A stretch of 64,000 nt of DNA from Roridomyces roridus (taxonomy: Eukaryota > Basidiomycota > Agaricomycetes > Agaricales > Mycenaceae), in contig JARKIF010000011.1 of NCBI GenBank assembly GCA_029378245.1, positions 806,001-870,000 on the forward strand, written 5' to 3'. The translations under genes were made by a program, and so were the position numbers. The stretch's first letter is position 1. Each line of letters begins with the position of its first letter. The notes beneath the pieces were generated by a model that made no database searches, was not told the DNA's origin, and was given only the letters and a program-made list of their open reading frames with translations. Of the stretch, positions 32,501-45,012 are shown in pieces.

Positions 32501-35500
32501 GACAATTGATCCAACCGTTGCCGCGGAAGACCATCGCGCTGCTCGTGATCGCTGGATTCGGCCTGGAGGTCCTTGGCAAGACTAACGGTAAACTGCCGTA
32601 GCTCGGCAAGGCTACCCTCGCGAGCGCCCTGAGCCCACATGTACTTGAGTTGCGCGTAAACCACGTTGGGAGGAGCTCTGGTTTGCTGATGTTCCCGCAA
32701 ATGCTGCAGCTGTTCAAGCGTCAGTGAATGATTATATTTAAATCGTTCTGAACGCACGCGATCGGGAGTGAGTAGAGAATTGATAGTTTTCTCAGCCAAC
32801 GCCATGCGGTCAGACTTGCGGCATAGATTCGCGAATTTGATAAAGGGAGTGGGATCGTCTTGCGGGTTAATGATGAGCGTTCGCACTTGAAGAATGCGTT
32901 GCCAGACTTCAACGTCCGGTTGGCAGCCCTGCAATCTACACCGAAAAGTCAATGGTCGTCCAGGCAGAGAAATAAGACGTACCGCTTCATCCACGTGTTG
33001 CGCATCATCTGCTGCCGTTCCGGTTGATCGGCGTACTGTTTGTATTGAATGACTTCCTCCAACTCGGAGAGCATCTGGGCGCGGACGAGGAACCTGGAGA
33101 GGAATAAGTAAACGTCAAAATATACCAGAGAGCACGTACGTGTAGGAACGAGCATATCCGGCACCTCCGAACGTCATGAGATCCGGATGAAGCAACTCGC
33201 GGGCCTTGTTGATATGCGAAAGCGCCTTGGGGAACTGGTTGTGATGCACGGAGAGAATAGCGCGGTAAAAGAACCGATCCGGCGAGTCGGATCGCATAGT
33301 CGTTATATACGTGTCCATCGAGTCCCACTCGCTGAGAGACCACGCCGCCGCAGCAGCCATAGGCGCAATGGACCGACGCTGCTCGTGAGTCGCACTTGGC
33401 CACCGTTCGTCAACCTCGGAAGCAAGCTGCTCCCACTCTCCCAACGCATGCAAGCACCGCATCCTCCCAATCTGAATCTCGGACGAACTAGGGTCCAACT
33501 CGGCCTTTTCATCATACACGGAAAGCGCATCCTGCCACCGGCCGAGCCGCTCGTACCACTCCTCCGTGTTGGTCACGTCGTACTGCTCACGCGCAAGGAG
33601 AAGCGCGCCCGACGCGGCATCCTGTTGCTGCAAACGTGTGTTGATCGAGATGAGCGACTCGAGGATCCCAGGCGACCCGTTGCTGAAGAATTCGAGCTCC
33701 TTGTAGTGCAGGGCCTTGGCGTAAGCAAGGAATTTCGTCGAATAGTCGCCGAGCGTGGTATGTGAGATCGGTAGCGGCTTTTCCTCGTGCTCCATAAACT
33801 CGCACAGGTCGAGTAGGCGCCGAATGACCTCGGACGGCGTGTACTGCGATGTGAGCGCAGTCTCGAGCGACTGGACCAAATTCTCCTACGCAATTGTTTA
33901 GTCCAATACTGGGAAATGAACAGTGGCACGCACCTGATACTGGTCATAGAGCTCACTCCAACAAGACAAAAAGGCAGCATTGAACAACTCTTTCGCCAAC
34001 GACGACTGGGACTCGACAAGGCTCATACAAGCACGTAACGCATGGGATGGCGATTCCTTGATAAACTCCACAGCAAGTCGATTGATCCAGTCAATCCAAT
34101 CTTGTCGTGCGTTGATTTGCGTCGTATCCCAGGCCTGCTTGAGGTGAATTTGATTCACAGTGAGTTTCGCCGCTTCGGCTGGCGCGAATTCAGGGACTTT
34201 CGGATCGTTCATCCTATAAAATGTGTGAGTAAATCACTACGAATAAGATGTATACACACATTGGGGCGCTTTCTTGGCCCAGACGCTCGCCGTTGAGTAG
34301 CTGAGCGACAGCGCGTTCGTACCCGGGATGAGGGAGAGGTTGTCGTATCAAGCACTTGGACGATATCAGTCCAGTGGATCATATGATTCGGCATCGTACA
34401 CACCTTGCTAATCGTCGGCACAAAAACAACAAAGTCAGGGCCCAGCTGTACGATCAGAGAGCAGAGCGTCTCAAGAACCACAAGCCGAAGCTCGTTAACC
34501 CCACGTTCGAGTATCCGAATCAACGGATGCACGATCCGAGACGCATGGTCCGAAAAGTTGATGACCTTGCTCAATCGGTCGATCGTCAAGACAGCCTTTT
34601 TGCGCAACGCTATCGTCCCATACATTGACTCGGCAGAGCGCACGATAATGGGAATAACGAGGTGCAGATACTCCTCGATGTTGGCGCCAAAGGTCTGAAA
34701 CGCATCAAAGATCTTCATCTGCGTGTTGATCCGCTTCTCGCTCAACTCGCCCTCGACGACGAAAACTTTGAGCATGAGGGGCAGAATCGTGGGCAGGAAC
34801 GGCTTGAGTTCCGCCGCCAGCGCGCGGCCCACGGCCTCGATGAGTGCGACGATCGGCGCCTGCAGGGACGTATTATCCCACAGTTCCGTCGCGAGCCCGA
34901 GCACCTCGGATGCATGATTCCGGACATGCTGCTTGATGATGCCGATAAGAATCGCAAGTTGTTGGAGGTGGAATTCCTGCATCCGTGAAACAGTCGACGC
35001 GCGCGTGACAGCAGTGAAGGCTGGCATGATCTACAACCCCATGAGGAAACGTCGAGTGAAATAAGATAACGCAACGCACCTGAGGGAGACTCCCAACACA
35101 CTTCAATCCCTGGGTCTTGAATATCGACATGATCGCCTCGATAGCCGTATGATGCGACGCGCTCGACGTCGGGTCCTTGAGCACCCTCAACAACGCCGAA
35201 ACGACCACCGTCTGGAAATAATCGTCCGTCCCCGAACTCGTGCTCGTCACAGGTTCCCCAGACTTGAGCGGAACAGCACCAGTCGCCAAATCACCCCCAG
35301 CGCCGTCCTCATCTCCACTCCCATTCCTCTTGCCCGTTATCACTCTCCGCCTGTACGGGTCCATCGCTCCCAACACTCCAAGCACCTTGACAACCTCACG
35401 CTTAATCGCATCTCCCGCCCCTCCCGCGTCCTGCCGTAACATGCGTCCCAGGAGCGCCAACAACCCAGGGTACTCCACCAACGGCGCAATAACATATCCC

Positions 35501-38456
35501 GTGCTCGAACAAACACGTCCAAGCGCGCCTAGAGCCGCCTCCCGCCGCGCCGGCGCGGCATCCGACAACCCAGCGACAAGGAGGGGCATCAACTCGGGTT
35601 GGTGTACTCGGGCAGTCTTCACCAGCGACGCTCGCAAGTGTGCCGAGACACGTGAGCATGCTTGCAGAGACAGGCACGGAAGCAGAGCCTGCTTTCTGGA
35701 GTAGGACTGCAAGCATCGGAAGTGCGTAGGGCCGAATCAGACGCTGCGTGTTGTGCACGAGGATGGTCAGGAAGGCGCGTTGCTTCTTCGCGATTCGTGC
35801 TGTCAGAAACTTAGTATTGTATTGAATATCAGAATAAGTAAAAGAAAAACTCACGGGACACTCGAATATTCGAGTTCCGTCAAGAGCTGGATAAGTGTCT
35901 TGCGCAGCGACGGAATCACATACGCGGGATTGTGCTTTGCCATACGCTGTTTAAAAAAGGTCATCTTGCTGCAAGAAAAACAAAAAAGCAATCCAACTGA
36001 CCCCAATCAACCCCGCCGCGGTCACCCGATTCTCAAACACCTCGTCATTGAGAGCAATGAACAAGCTCCGCACATTCTCCGCTTGCGACAAAGTGCCGAT
36101 CAAACTGCTCGTTCAGCGACCCAAGCACGATATTCCGAATCGTCGGATCTACAAGACGTCAGTCAACACATGCAAAAAGGATTAAAAGGCAAGGACGTAC
36201 CAGGATCAGCAATCCCCACCGTCAACAACTTGCCCAACACATCGCTCACCACGTCCACCGCATGCCCACTCGTCTGATACCCAACCGCAATCACTCCACT
36301 ACTCCCACTCCCACTCGCACCAAATCCAAGCCCACCCACTACTCCCCTGCCGCTCAAGCCCCGGCATCCCCGAATGCCCATGTACACTGCCCGTTCTCTC
36401 CATCCCCAGTCCAAGACCCCCCGACTCACCCTCCCCACCAAAAGGATACCCATACCCATACCCCGGCGTCCCAAACCCATACCCAAGTCCATACACCTGC
36501 GCCGGCGGCCCTCCAAATAACCTACAACACGCTACAGCGGCCGCACGCCTCACCTCTGGCGCGTCGTCCTCGACGTACGGCAGGGCGTTGGTTTGCACAA
36601 ATTCGGTAAGAGTATGGCCTGATTCAAGGTCAGCCGCACGAAAGAAAAAGAGACGAGTGACGTACCACTAAAATCAAAGGTACCCAACGTCGTCAATGCA
36701 AGCGTCAACAACTCCTTGCTAGGCGGCGCCCCTGACGTCCCTTCCTTCCCTTGCCCAGCAGCCACTGGCGGCGCACTCATATTAATAATTTGCGATCCGC
36801 TCGTCGACCCCGAAGCTACGTGTCCGCCACTGGATCCACCAAGTGGCGGTGCTCCAAGCCGCGTATACGGTGTGCCGGATAATATATGTGAAAGAAGGTC
36901 CAGAAGGCGTTCTTGTACGACACCGAGCAGAGGCGGGATCGCTCGTGCCAGTTGGGCGAGACAGGCGCGTAGGCCTTCGGACAGGCCGGCTGCAAATATT
37001 TGTGATGATCAAGATCAGGGCGGGAGGGTTGCGAGGCGACGTACCAGCGAATAATAGATGTAAATGGTCGTGTAGGAGCATCGTCAGCGTGGGACCAACG
37101 GCGGTCGCGAGGAGCCCCAGTGCAGCGAGCACGGGGTCCGACGCCGAGGGTGAGGGGTGCGAGCGTCTGCGAAAAACAATGAGCACAATTGAGGACGAGT
37201 GAAAGAAACACACCCTTTGCTCGCAGCTGCTGCTGCCGCCGCCTCCTTCAACCTGCTCTTGATATGATTCATAACCGTCTCAAGGAACCGCTTCATGTCG
37301 GCGCCTACGGCAGTCGCCGTATGTCCAATAGCGATCAACGCATAGTCCCTCTCGCTCGCCTTGTCGAGCATGCCCACGAGATGACCCATGGCCTTATGTA
37401 GGACATGCTCCTTGAACGCAGAGGTGTTGTAGCTCGCGAGGGTAGGAACGAGCGTGACGACCATGCGACGCACAACGGGGTCACGGTGCATACGCAATGC
37501 AAGGATGTTGTCGGCCGTCTCGGCGTAGCCCTCACGCATGAATCCGCCTGCGTGTGCGAGGAGCTCTCGGAGTGCGAGCAATGCCCCATGGATGGCTTCG
37601 GGCTGGGAAGTGAGCTTGAGCCCTGCTTGGGCGTCGGCGAGGATCTTGGTGAGGTACGAGGGGGAGGGGCCAGATTGGGTATGGCTATGGGAGGTACTGC
37701 GTTCACGCTGGGCACCGATCTCGAGGCACGCAGCGAGAAGCTCCGAGGCAGCTTCACGCACAACGATACGTGGATCACGAAGGGGCGCGAGGACTGCAGC
37801 GTCGAGCACGTGGGGGAGGTGAGGGAGGAATTGTGTGGGCATATTGAGTGCGAGCTCTTTGAGGATGAGGGCTCCGGCGTAGCGTGCCATGCCAGCGCCC
37901 TCGTGGCGGTCACCACCACCATGAGTGCCAGCAGCCAGTGCTATGGCCGCAGGAATCTCGAGCTCCATGAAGCTGTCGCCGAAAACGGGCCCACCGACGG
38001 CGATGATGTGGCCGAGCGTCTTGGAGGCAGCGAGGATGAGATTGGGGTCGGGATTGGGTAGAAGATGCTTGACGTAGTTGTAGAATCGAAAGAGGTTCTG
38101 GTGCGACTCGATGGACACGTCCCCCGAGGCGTCGATGAGATGATCTGGCTCCGTCAGAATGACTGCATTTCCCGGAGAGATTTCAAAGACACACCAATAG
38201 CCATGAGTCCTCCCAAGTTATCCACACTGTTCTGAGAGTGTACGAGCTCGAATAGTCGGCGGCTGATATGGTCCTCGTCGCCACCGCCCATCCCTAGCGA
38301 GCCAAGTCCACCCATTCCAGTGGATCGCATCGCGGCGACATATCGGCGGAGTTCGAGGGCGCTAGCGAGGCGGACTTCTGGGTTCTTGTTCTTGAGGCCG
38401 CTAAAGACGGAGGCCAGCACGTCGCTGTCCGTTGACGCTGCCATGACGGTGACCAA
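29575..38456 (-). CDS. TOR: TOR (target of rapamycin) Ser/Thr protein kinase
   Basis: Phosphatidylinositol-kinase-related kinase, catalytic subunit of TORC1/TORC2. It reads [20 protein letters not shown], then [20 protein letters not shown] and LMAID at the N-terminus. Long HEAT-repeat exons (38.1-34.2 kb) and the FAT domain (34.2-31.7 kb) follow. The FRB is [20 protein letters not shown], with the rapamycin-contact Ser retained, then [15 protein letters not shown]. The kinase core has [25 protein letters not shown] (catalytic loop) and [20 protein letters not shown] (DFG). The FATC ends NFAGWCAFW at 29575, the invariant TOR C-terminus. The gene has many 45-60 nt introns and is roughly 2,300 residues. 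A Gly/Tyr-rich insert ([20 protein letters not shown]) lies in the HEAT region. Two one-base frameshifts, near 36,092 and 35,615, interrupt conserved HEAT exons and need checking. Confidence 0.93.
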
Positions 38457-38830
38457 CGCGGAGGAGAGCTGTGAGTGATGTGACGATGTGACCGTGATTG
38501 ATTACAGATCCGCCACTTTGCCGCCACTCGTTTCCCAAGTGGGAGGGCTTTTCATGGAGCAAGAAAATGGAAAGAAACAAATCCACTCCAAGTAAAGTAG
38601 ACTAATATTCATCAAATTTGTATACTTGCCTTCAATATTCTTCCCAAATCCCTCTCAACCTCCGTTTCACTGGTATGTACTCCGTGGTAGCTCCGCCGGC
38701 CTGCTTCAAATTGAACTTCTGAACAAACTTTCTTGCTTATAGTAAAGCTACAGTCTTCCCGTCAAATGAGTCCCGAGCTTCAATTTCTTCACACAAAAAT
38801 TCGACGACAATTGTTCGAAGACTTCAATAT

Positions 38831-38917
38831 GAGACGCTGGGAATCGAACCCAGACTCCCGTTGGACTCAATGATCTAATGAACACACGCGAGAACGGAAG
38901 GCGCCACGCCACGTCCC
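38831..38917 (-). pseudogene. tRNA-Ala-like unit 1
   Basis: The minus strand starts GGGACGTGGCGTGGCGCC and ends CTGGGTTCGATTCCCAGCGTCTC. GGGACG pairs with CGTCTC with one G-T wobble, the T arm is perfect, and the anticodon stem CCGTT/AACGG encloses CTCGCG plus an intron-like insert (anticodon CGC). The D arm is about 8 nt too short compared with fungal tRNA-Ala, which destroys the A box. Confidence 0.55.
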
Positions 38918-39355
38918 ACTTCTTGTCTAGCATTACGAACCAAGTAAGTGGAATGCATCTCTCATCAGTGCCGGCCGCTGATTAATTTTGAGAACGTAGA
39001 ATGCAATTGAACAGCTGGCCTTTGCTTCTTTGCAGAGTAGTGTAAAAGGGCAATCAACGTGAACCAAAATAAGGCCATGCGCCAAAAATGCTCTGATGAT
39101 GTCCAATGACCACCCGGACGTCGGTAATCGAACCCAATTAGCGCTGAGCAGAATCAAGTTTGAGCGGATGACGCCACGGCCTTCAATATTCCTCCCAAAA
39201 TCCCTCTCAACCTCTTCACTAGTGCAGCGCCGTTCAAGTTGACCTTCTGAACAAACTCTCTTTGCCTACGCCAAAGCGACGTTCTTCCCCTCGAATGAGT
39301 CCCAAGCTTCAGTTCCTTCACACACAAAACACGACACTATCTCTGTAACTTCAAT

Positions 39356-39447
39356 GAGACGCCGGGAATCGAACCCAGACCCCCGTTCGACTCAATGATG
39401 GTTTCCAAACCCAGAACGCAAGAACGGGAGGCGCCACGCCACGTCCC
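39356..39447 (-). pseudogene. tRNA-Ala-like unit 2
   Basis: Same plan as unit 1: GGGACGTGGCGTGGCGCC head, CCGTT/AACGG anticodon stem with CTTGCG (anticodon TGC), a longer intron-like insert, and T arm CTGGGTTCGATTCCCGG. The D arm is shortened. Confidence 0.55.
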
Positions 39448-41458
39448 AATTGGTGTCATCTAGCATTACCAAGTAAATGTGAAGGAGCCTGCTGGTCGGA
39501 ATCTTCTCGAGCTGAATCTGACAGCAATAGAATGCAGTTTGAGCTCGACCATCAATTCGCGTGGCATTTGCAGCCTTGAACTTTTGATGCGGCCACAACT
39601 GGCAGGACTGGCACTTTGCTGCGTTGAAAGCAGGATAAAGCCATACCCCAAAAAACCTTCAAGGGAGGGGCATCAGTCAGACGTCGGGAATCGAACCCAA
39701 GTGGCCTGGCAACTGAAGCCAAGTTTAATTTATGGAAGGTTTAACACTCAAGCTGATGTGATGGACGTCGCTTAACCGTTTTGGCAATTTGACCCGACAG
39801 CCGCTCGCTTATAGGTTGATTCGCATCAGCTGCGGCTCACTCAGCCGATTGTGCCGATGCATTTTGCTATAGCTGTACACCTTGTATACGCCTTGAATGC
39901 AGCGCAAAACAGATTCATCTTGTTTATGGAAGTACGGCGGCCTACGCAACGAACCTTCCCAAGTGGCGCCCACGCTGGGATCCATGCATGAGACGAAGGG
40001 AGGCGAGCGCGAGTTGAAAGATGGAGTTTGGAAGTTCAACTTAGGAGGATGTAGAAATCGAAGGACAGACGCACGGTAACATTGCTGAATGACTGACCCC
40101 TGGCGGCGGGAACTTTCTGTTTGACGCGGGTTGAGAACTCAAGACTCAGCTGATGAAGGAATAAATTTCAGCGTCACGCACGTATTGGTCTTGGGCAAAC
40201 GGCGCTCTGACGCGATTGGGAGCTGGGTAAACCACGGGTCGCGTCACCGTGAAGGTTCGCGCGCGGGCTTTGCATCCGTTTGGGTGCCATCTAGGAAGCA
40301 CTACAAAGGAGCAACGTCGGTGAGTTGTTTGACGGTTACAGAGACTAGTTTGACGCGTCTGAGCTGCGACGCACCACTGTAAATATGTATTTTCAGCGCT
40401 CAAGATGTGAAGAATCAAATTCAAAGTGGCTACAAGCCGTGAAGGATGTAGCAGTACTAGCCAAACACCGAGGCCGATTACCGGACGATGAAAGACTATA
40501 TTTCGTCGGAAGTCAGATACTGTAGAACGAGAGTCGCCCATGGGCCATAGTCATGGAAGTTGAAGGCAAGAAAGCTGGTGTGTGGTGCAGACGGAAGACG
40601 ATGGTGGTGTTACGGTCCGTACACGGTACGGAAGAAACAGGTGTGTGAGGCCTGGCGTGAATCCGTCGAGCCTTCCATCATTCTCCGCGAACCGGAAAAA
40701 AGGGTCGAAACGCGGGTGCGGGATTGGCAAAATTTGAGACTCATCTTTCGGCATTGAACAGGGCAAGGATTTCGGCAGAACGATCGGCTGGCCTGCGGGA
40801 CAACCGGCATATTGACGGCAATCACATGGTAAGCGAGCGGCTGTCGGGTGAAATTCCCAAAAGCGTCAAGCGATGTCCATCACATCAGCTTGAGTGTTAG
40901 ACCTTCCATATAAATCACCTCACATGTTCAAATGCCGGGAGTCGAACCGACACGAACCGTTGGACTTTCGTTGTTGCCGCAACTGACAGGATCGGGACTA
41001 TAGCGCGTGGTATGCTTCTTTCCAGAGTCAAAAGGCAAGCAGGACAAAGCCATGCCACAAAATTTCCACAACGACACGCCAGTCGTACGTCGGGAATCGA
41101 ACCCAAGCAGCCGCCTCACTGGATAGCTATCATACGCTGAGCAGAACCAAGTTTGAGTGGCACCACGCCCTGTCCGAAATAAATCGACCAAGATTTCGCT
41201 GTTGAATATTGATTGTATTCCAAGCCCCAAGCCAACAAAAACGCGGGAATACTTAGCTCTATTATTCAAACATCGGGAGTCGAACCCAAGGACTGCGTTT
41301 CGGGAACCAAGACCACAGCGAACCTGTTTGCAGTGTCCTGCACAATCGGAGTCACAAATTGACACCACAGTCTGGCGGGCATTGCCATCGCTTGCCCCGA
41401 GCTGTAATTCGGTTCATTGATCCCTGAGAAAAAAATTGAATCAGACGGCGACATCAAT

Positions 41459-41541
41459 GAGACGCCGGGAATCGAACCCAGACTCCCGTTGGACTCAATG
41501 ATCTCATCAACGCAAGAACGGAAGGCACCTCGCCACGTCCC
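41459..41541 (-). pseudogene. tRNA-Ala-like unit 3
   Basis: The most compact unit, 83 nt: GGGACGTGGCGAGGTGCC, CCGTTCTTGCG, an insert of about 20 nt, AACGGGAGT, CTGGGTTCGATTCCCGGCGTCTC. Anticodon TGC. The D arm is still too short for a normal tRNA. Confidence 0.55.
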
Positions 41542-41929
41542 AAAATTGGTGTCTAGCAATACCAACCAGGTCGAAAGCATCTCTCATCAGTGCCGGCCGC
41601 TGGATTTGAGAACGTAGAATGCAAGTTGAACAGCTGGCCTTTGCCTCTTTGCACAGTAGTGTAGAAGGGCAATGGACGTCGACCAAAATAGGGCTATGCC
41701 ACACAAATTTCCACAAAGACATGCCAGTCGGACGTCGGGAATTGAACCCAAGCCGCCGCCTCACTCTCCCAAAATCCCTCTCAACCTCTTCACTGGTGCT
41801 GCGCCGTTCAAGTTGACCTTCTGAACAAACTTTCTTTGCCCACGCCAAAGCGACATTCTTCCCCTCGAATGAGTCCCAAGCTTCAATTCCTTCACACAAA
41901 AAACACGACACTATCTCTGTAACCTCAAT

Positions 41930-42021
41930 GAGACGCAGGGAATCGAACCCAGACCCCCGTTCAACTCAATGATGGTTTCCAAACCCAGAACGCAAGAACG
42001 GGAGGCGCCACGCCACGTCCC
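41930..42021 (-). pseudogene. tRNA-Ala-like unit 4
   Basis: Nearly identical to unit 2 (39356-39447), with CTGCG in place of CGGCG beside the T arm. It belongs to the duplicated 0.5-kb block. Confidence 0.55.
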
Positions 42022-43542
42022 AATTGGTGTCTACCATTACCAAGCAAATGTGAAGGAGCCTGTCGGTCGGAATCTTCTCGAGCTGAATCTGACAGCAATA
42101 GAACGCAGTTTGATGAATTCGCGTGACATTTACAGCCTTGGACTTTTGATGCGGGCACAACTGGCAGGATTGGCACTTTGCTGCGTTGAAAGCAGGATAA
42201 AGCCATACCCCAAAAAACCTTCAAGGGAGGGGCATCAGTCAGACGTCGGGAATCGAACCCAAGTGGCCTGGCAACTGAAGCCAAGTTTTGACCAGCTTGT
42301 GTTGAGGAATGCAGCCAAGATTTTGCTGTTGAACATCGATTATATTTCAACCCAATGAAAACGATCTTTGGACACTCATTCAAAGACCGGGAGTCAAACC
42401 CACACTCACATATTGACTGCCTGGGCAAGACATACGAGAACGAGCCAGGCGCTGAGGGCGTCTGCAATGCCCTGCACGATCCCAGAGCTGTGATTCATTT
42501 GGATGATCCAACGCAAAAATGCACACCAAGTTGACACCAAGTCAAAAAGCTGGTCTTGGCATTCATTCGAAGATCTGGACTCGATGTATGTACATATATA
42601 TAACGAATATATACTCGACTATACATTCCCCACCTGCCTTTCCATTCTTGCCGTAACTACACTATCCAACAGGGGCCACGGAAGAGGAATCTCCGCTGCC
42701 TCTCTTTGTATTACCCCAGGAGCGAACCCATTCAAGTTGGTTTCGTCGTGAACCCGGGCGTCCCGCATTCTGCAGCACGAACTCATTCACCGAACAAGGA
42801 AGGAGAGGGCTTGCACATGCTCAAAAAAAATCTCCCCAGACCTTCTTGAAGTCGAACATTGGGAATCGAACCCACACTGCCACTGCACCTCACGATGGTG
42901 AGACTAGCACACACTTGCGGGTTGGAGCCCTTCATGGTGGGTTTGAGCTTGTGGCAAGCAACACAGCCGAACAGCTCAGGCGCTCAGACTCTTGAATACA
43001 TTACATGGAAAGGGAACACAGAGAGCTAGAGGGGGGGAGAGGAAGAGGGAGAGGGAGACAGGTGTATTCGGACACTAGCAGCCACACCCAGACTTGATTC
43101 TTCAGAATGTACTCAACATGCATGACCGGTAGGCACTACGCCACGTCCTACGTGTACTCTGGATTGCCAAATTTCAAATGCTTATTTCTGATGAATCACA
43201 TCATGAGTGTTGTACATTCAAGGCGGGAGCGAAAGAAAAGAAAAGATCTGGAACTCGCTAGTCAGATGTCGGGAATCGAACCCAGCCCCTTCGCCCGGGG
43301 TACAAGTATGGGAATCAGATGGCGCCCGGCCACGTCCGGGTTAAATTCGCCCCTGTTTCCAGGCATACAACTGAGCACATCAAGCACTCAGGCCTCAGGT
43401 TTCAATTGCACGGATTTCACTCTGCCATTTCTGTCGTACTCAACGGAAGAAATTTGGCATGTTCTGGGCTGTTCTTGAGGCGATTTTGCGGAACATCACA
43501 GTTTGCCGTACAGCCGAGTCAAGAGTGTTGTGCTAGTAGTAC

Positions 43543-43965
43543 CTAATCCAACCCTCCGCAACCGGCAGGAAGCGTATAAGCAACAATCCGCCCCGGCCCA
43601 TCACCGGTATTCTCCGCGTTAGCCGCCGTGGAAGCAACATTCACGCCTACAACGATCTCGCCATTCGCAGTGCCACTCAAAACGACACCAGTAGCATTGC
43701 TCCAGCTATTTCCCACCGCCTCCGTCTGTGTGGAATTGCCAACTCGGACAAACGCATCGCCGGGTCCTTCCCAGTAGAATGCGATGCCTCCGAAGTGGTA
43801 CGAAAACCCGGGCAAGAAGGTGGAGACACCTTCATTGGATGTGGGGACGAATCCCACGAAGGCGGGGAGGGTGCTGAGGCCGGAGCTGTAGGCCATGTGG
43901 TGGAGGTTTCCTGGCCCTTGGGTCGTTACAATAGGGGCGACGCCGCCGACGTAGGTGATCGACAT
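43543..43965 (-). CDS. Small intronless protein of unknown function
   Basis: 140 residues, starting MSITYVGGVAPIVTTQGPGN and ending IVAYTLPAGCGGLD. The composition is rich in Gly, Thr, Val and Asn with alternating hydrophobics (YHFGGIAFYWEGPGDAFVRV, GEIVVGVNVAS), which suggests an all-beta fold such as a lectin-like or jelly-roll domain. No signal peptide is visible, and there is a single cysteine near the end. A TATAAAAG box (complement at 44084-44091) lies about 120 bp upstream of the ATG, consistent with a real, regulated gene inside the tRNA-like cluster. I do not recognise the family. Confidence 0.65.
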   Translation of the reverse strand: MSITYVGGVAPIVTTQGPGNLHHMAYSSGLSTLPAFVGFVPTSNEGVSTFLPGFSYHFGGIAFYWEGPGDAFVRVGNSTQTEAVGNSWSNATGVVLSGTANGEIVVGVNVASTAANAENTGDGPGRIVAYTLPAGCGGLD

Positions 43966-44083
43966 TGTGTGAGTTCTGGAATCTGAATATTGCGTCCGAC
44001 GTGCAGCCAGGGGGAGTCGAGCTTACTGGAGTACGTTGGTTCGAACAAAAACGGTGGGGTGGGGAGCGCTCTTGTGAGTGCCT

Positions 44084-44091
44084 CTTTTATA
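44084..44091 (-). promoter_or_regulatory. TATA box for the 140-residue gene
   Basis: TATAAAAG on the minus strand, about 120 bp before the ATG at 43965, a normal distance for a fungal TATA promoter with a leader of about 90 nt. Confidence 0.5.
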
Positions 44092-44458
44092 CGTTGTATA
44101 GTGTATTTTCATGGAGCGCCTGAAGAATGACAGCTTGCACGATTGGTGATGAAGATGTATTAGCGCCTCGGCGCTCGATACCAAGCAGCCTATCATACCT
44201 TCTTTCACCGCGCCGTGGACCTGCGATGTCGTCGGTTCTTGATGGATGAATGGGCGTTCCTATCCCCCGGACTTCCGAGCCATATATAAGTCAGGCATCG
44301 CGGATTTGGACATCTTAAGTTCGGAATTCAGGAATGTATCATTACATATGAAAAAGAGTTAGAGAGCGAAAAAGAGTCGACGAGGTATTTGCACACATCC
44401 GGCCGCTGGGAGTCGAACCCAGACCATCACTAGACTCCATTTGCGGACGATATAGGAC

Positions 44459-45012
44459 TAGGGCTCCGACCCGACCGTCAAAATGACGGATCAACGAGCC
44501 GTCACGACGGGTGCCGGCCCGGCCGTACAGCCCTCTGAAGCCAGAATTTTGACGGCCGGGTCCGGGTCCGGTTCCTTGGCTGACGGGGTACCCGTTCCCG
44601 GCCGTCGACGGGCCATGACGGGTGGTGACGGGTCTTCGGCTAACTAGCCATGCCGAGCTGCCATCATCACTTGATGCTCCAGGGGTAGCGCACCTGGGTC
44701 ATCGGCAATCTTGCGGATGGCCCACTACTGCGGTTCTGCAGGCTTCCCGAGTACCAATCGGTCCAATCCGTAATTTTGACTTGCCGGCATCACGTTGACA
44801 TCAATCTGATGGTCGATTTAGCTGGAGGCACGGGCTGTCAGGGGCTGTCACTGCTTCGACCCGTCATGACGGCCGTGACGGGTCTGACGGGTACCACCCG
44901 GCCGTTTTGAGGCCTCGCAACATGGTCTGACGGCCGGGTGGGGCCCGTCCGACCTCCCATGACGGCCGTCAGAGCGACGGCCGTCGCCGTCAACGGCCGG
45001 GTCGGAGCCCTA
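44459..45012. mobile_element. Non-autonomous hAT-like element with GACGGG/GACGGCC arrays
   Basis: A perfect 8-bp duplication, TATAGGAC, flanks it (44451-44458 and 45013-45020). The terminal inverted repeats TAGGGCTCCGACCCGACCGT and TAGGGCTCCGACCCGGCCGT match at 19 of 20 positions and begin with TAGGG, the classic hAT terminus. Both ends carry arrays of GACGGGT, GACGGCC and their complements (about 44,467-44,640 and 44,855-45,005). The core of about 200 bp is non-coding. At 554 bp it needs a transposase in trans. It sits within the tRNA-like cluster. Confidence 0.88.
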
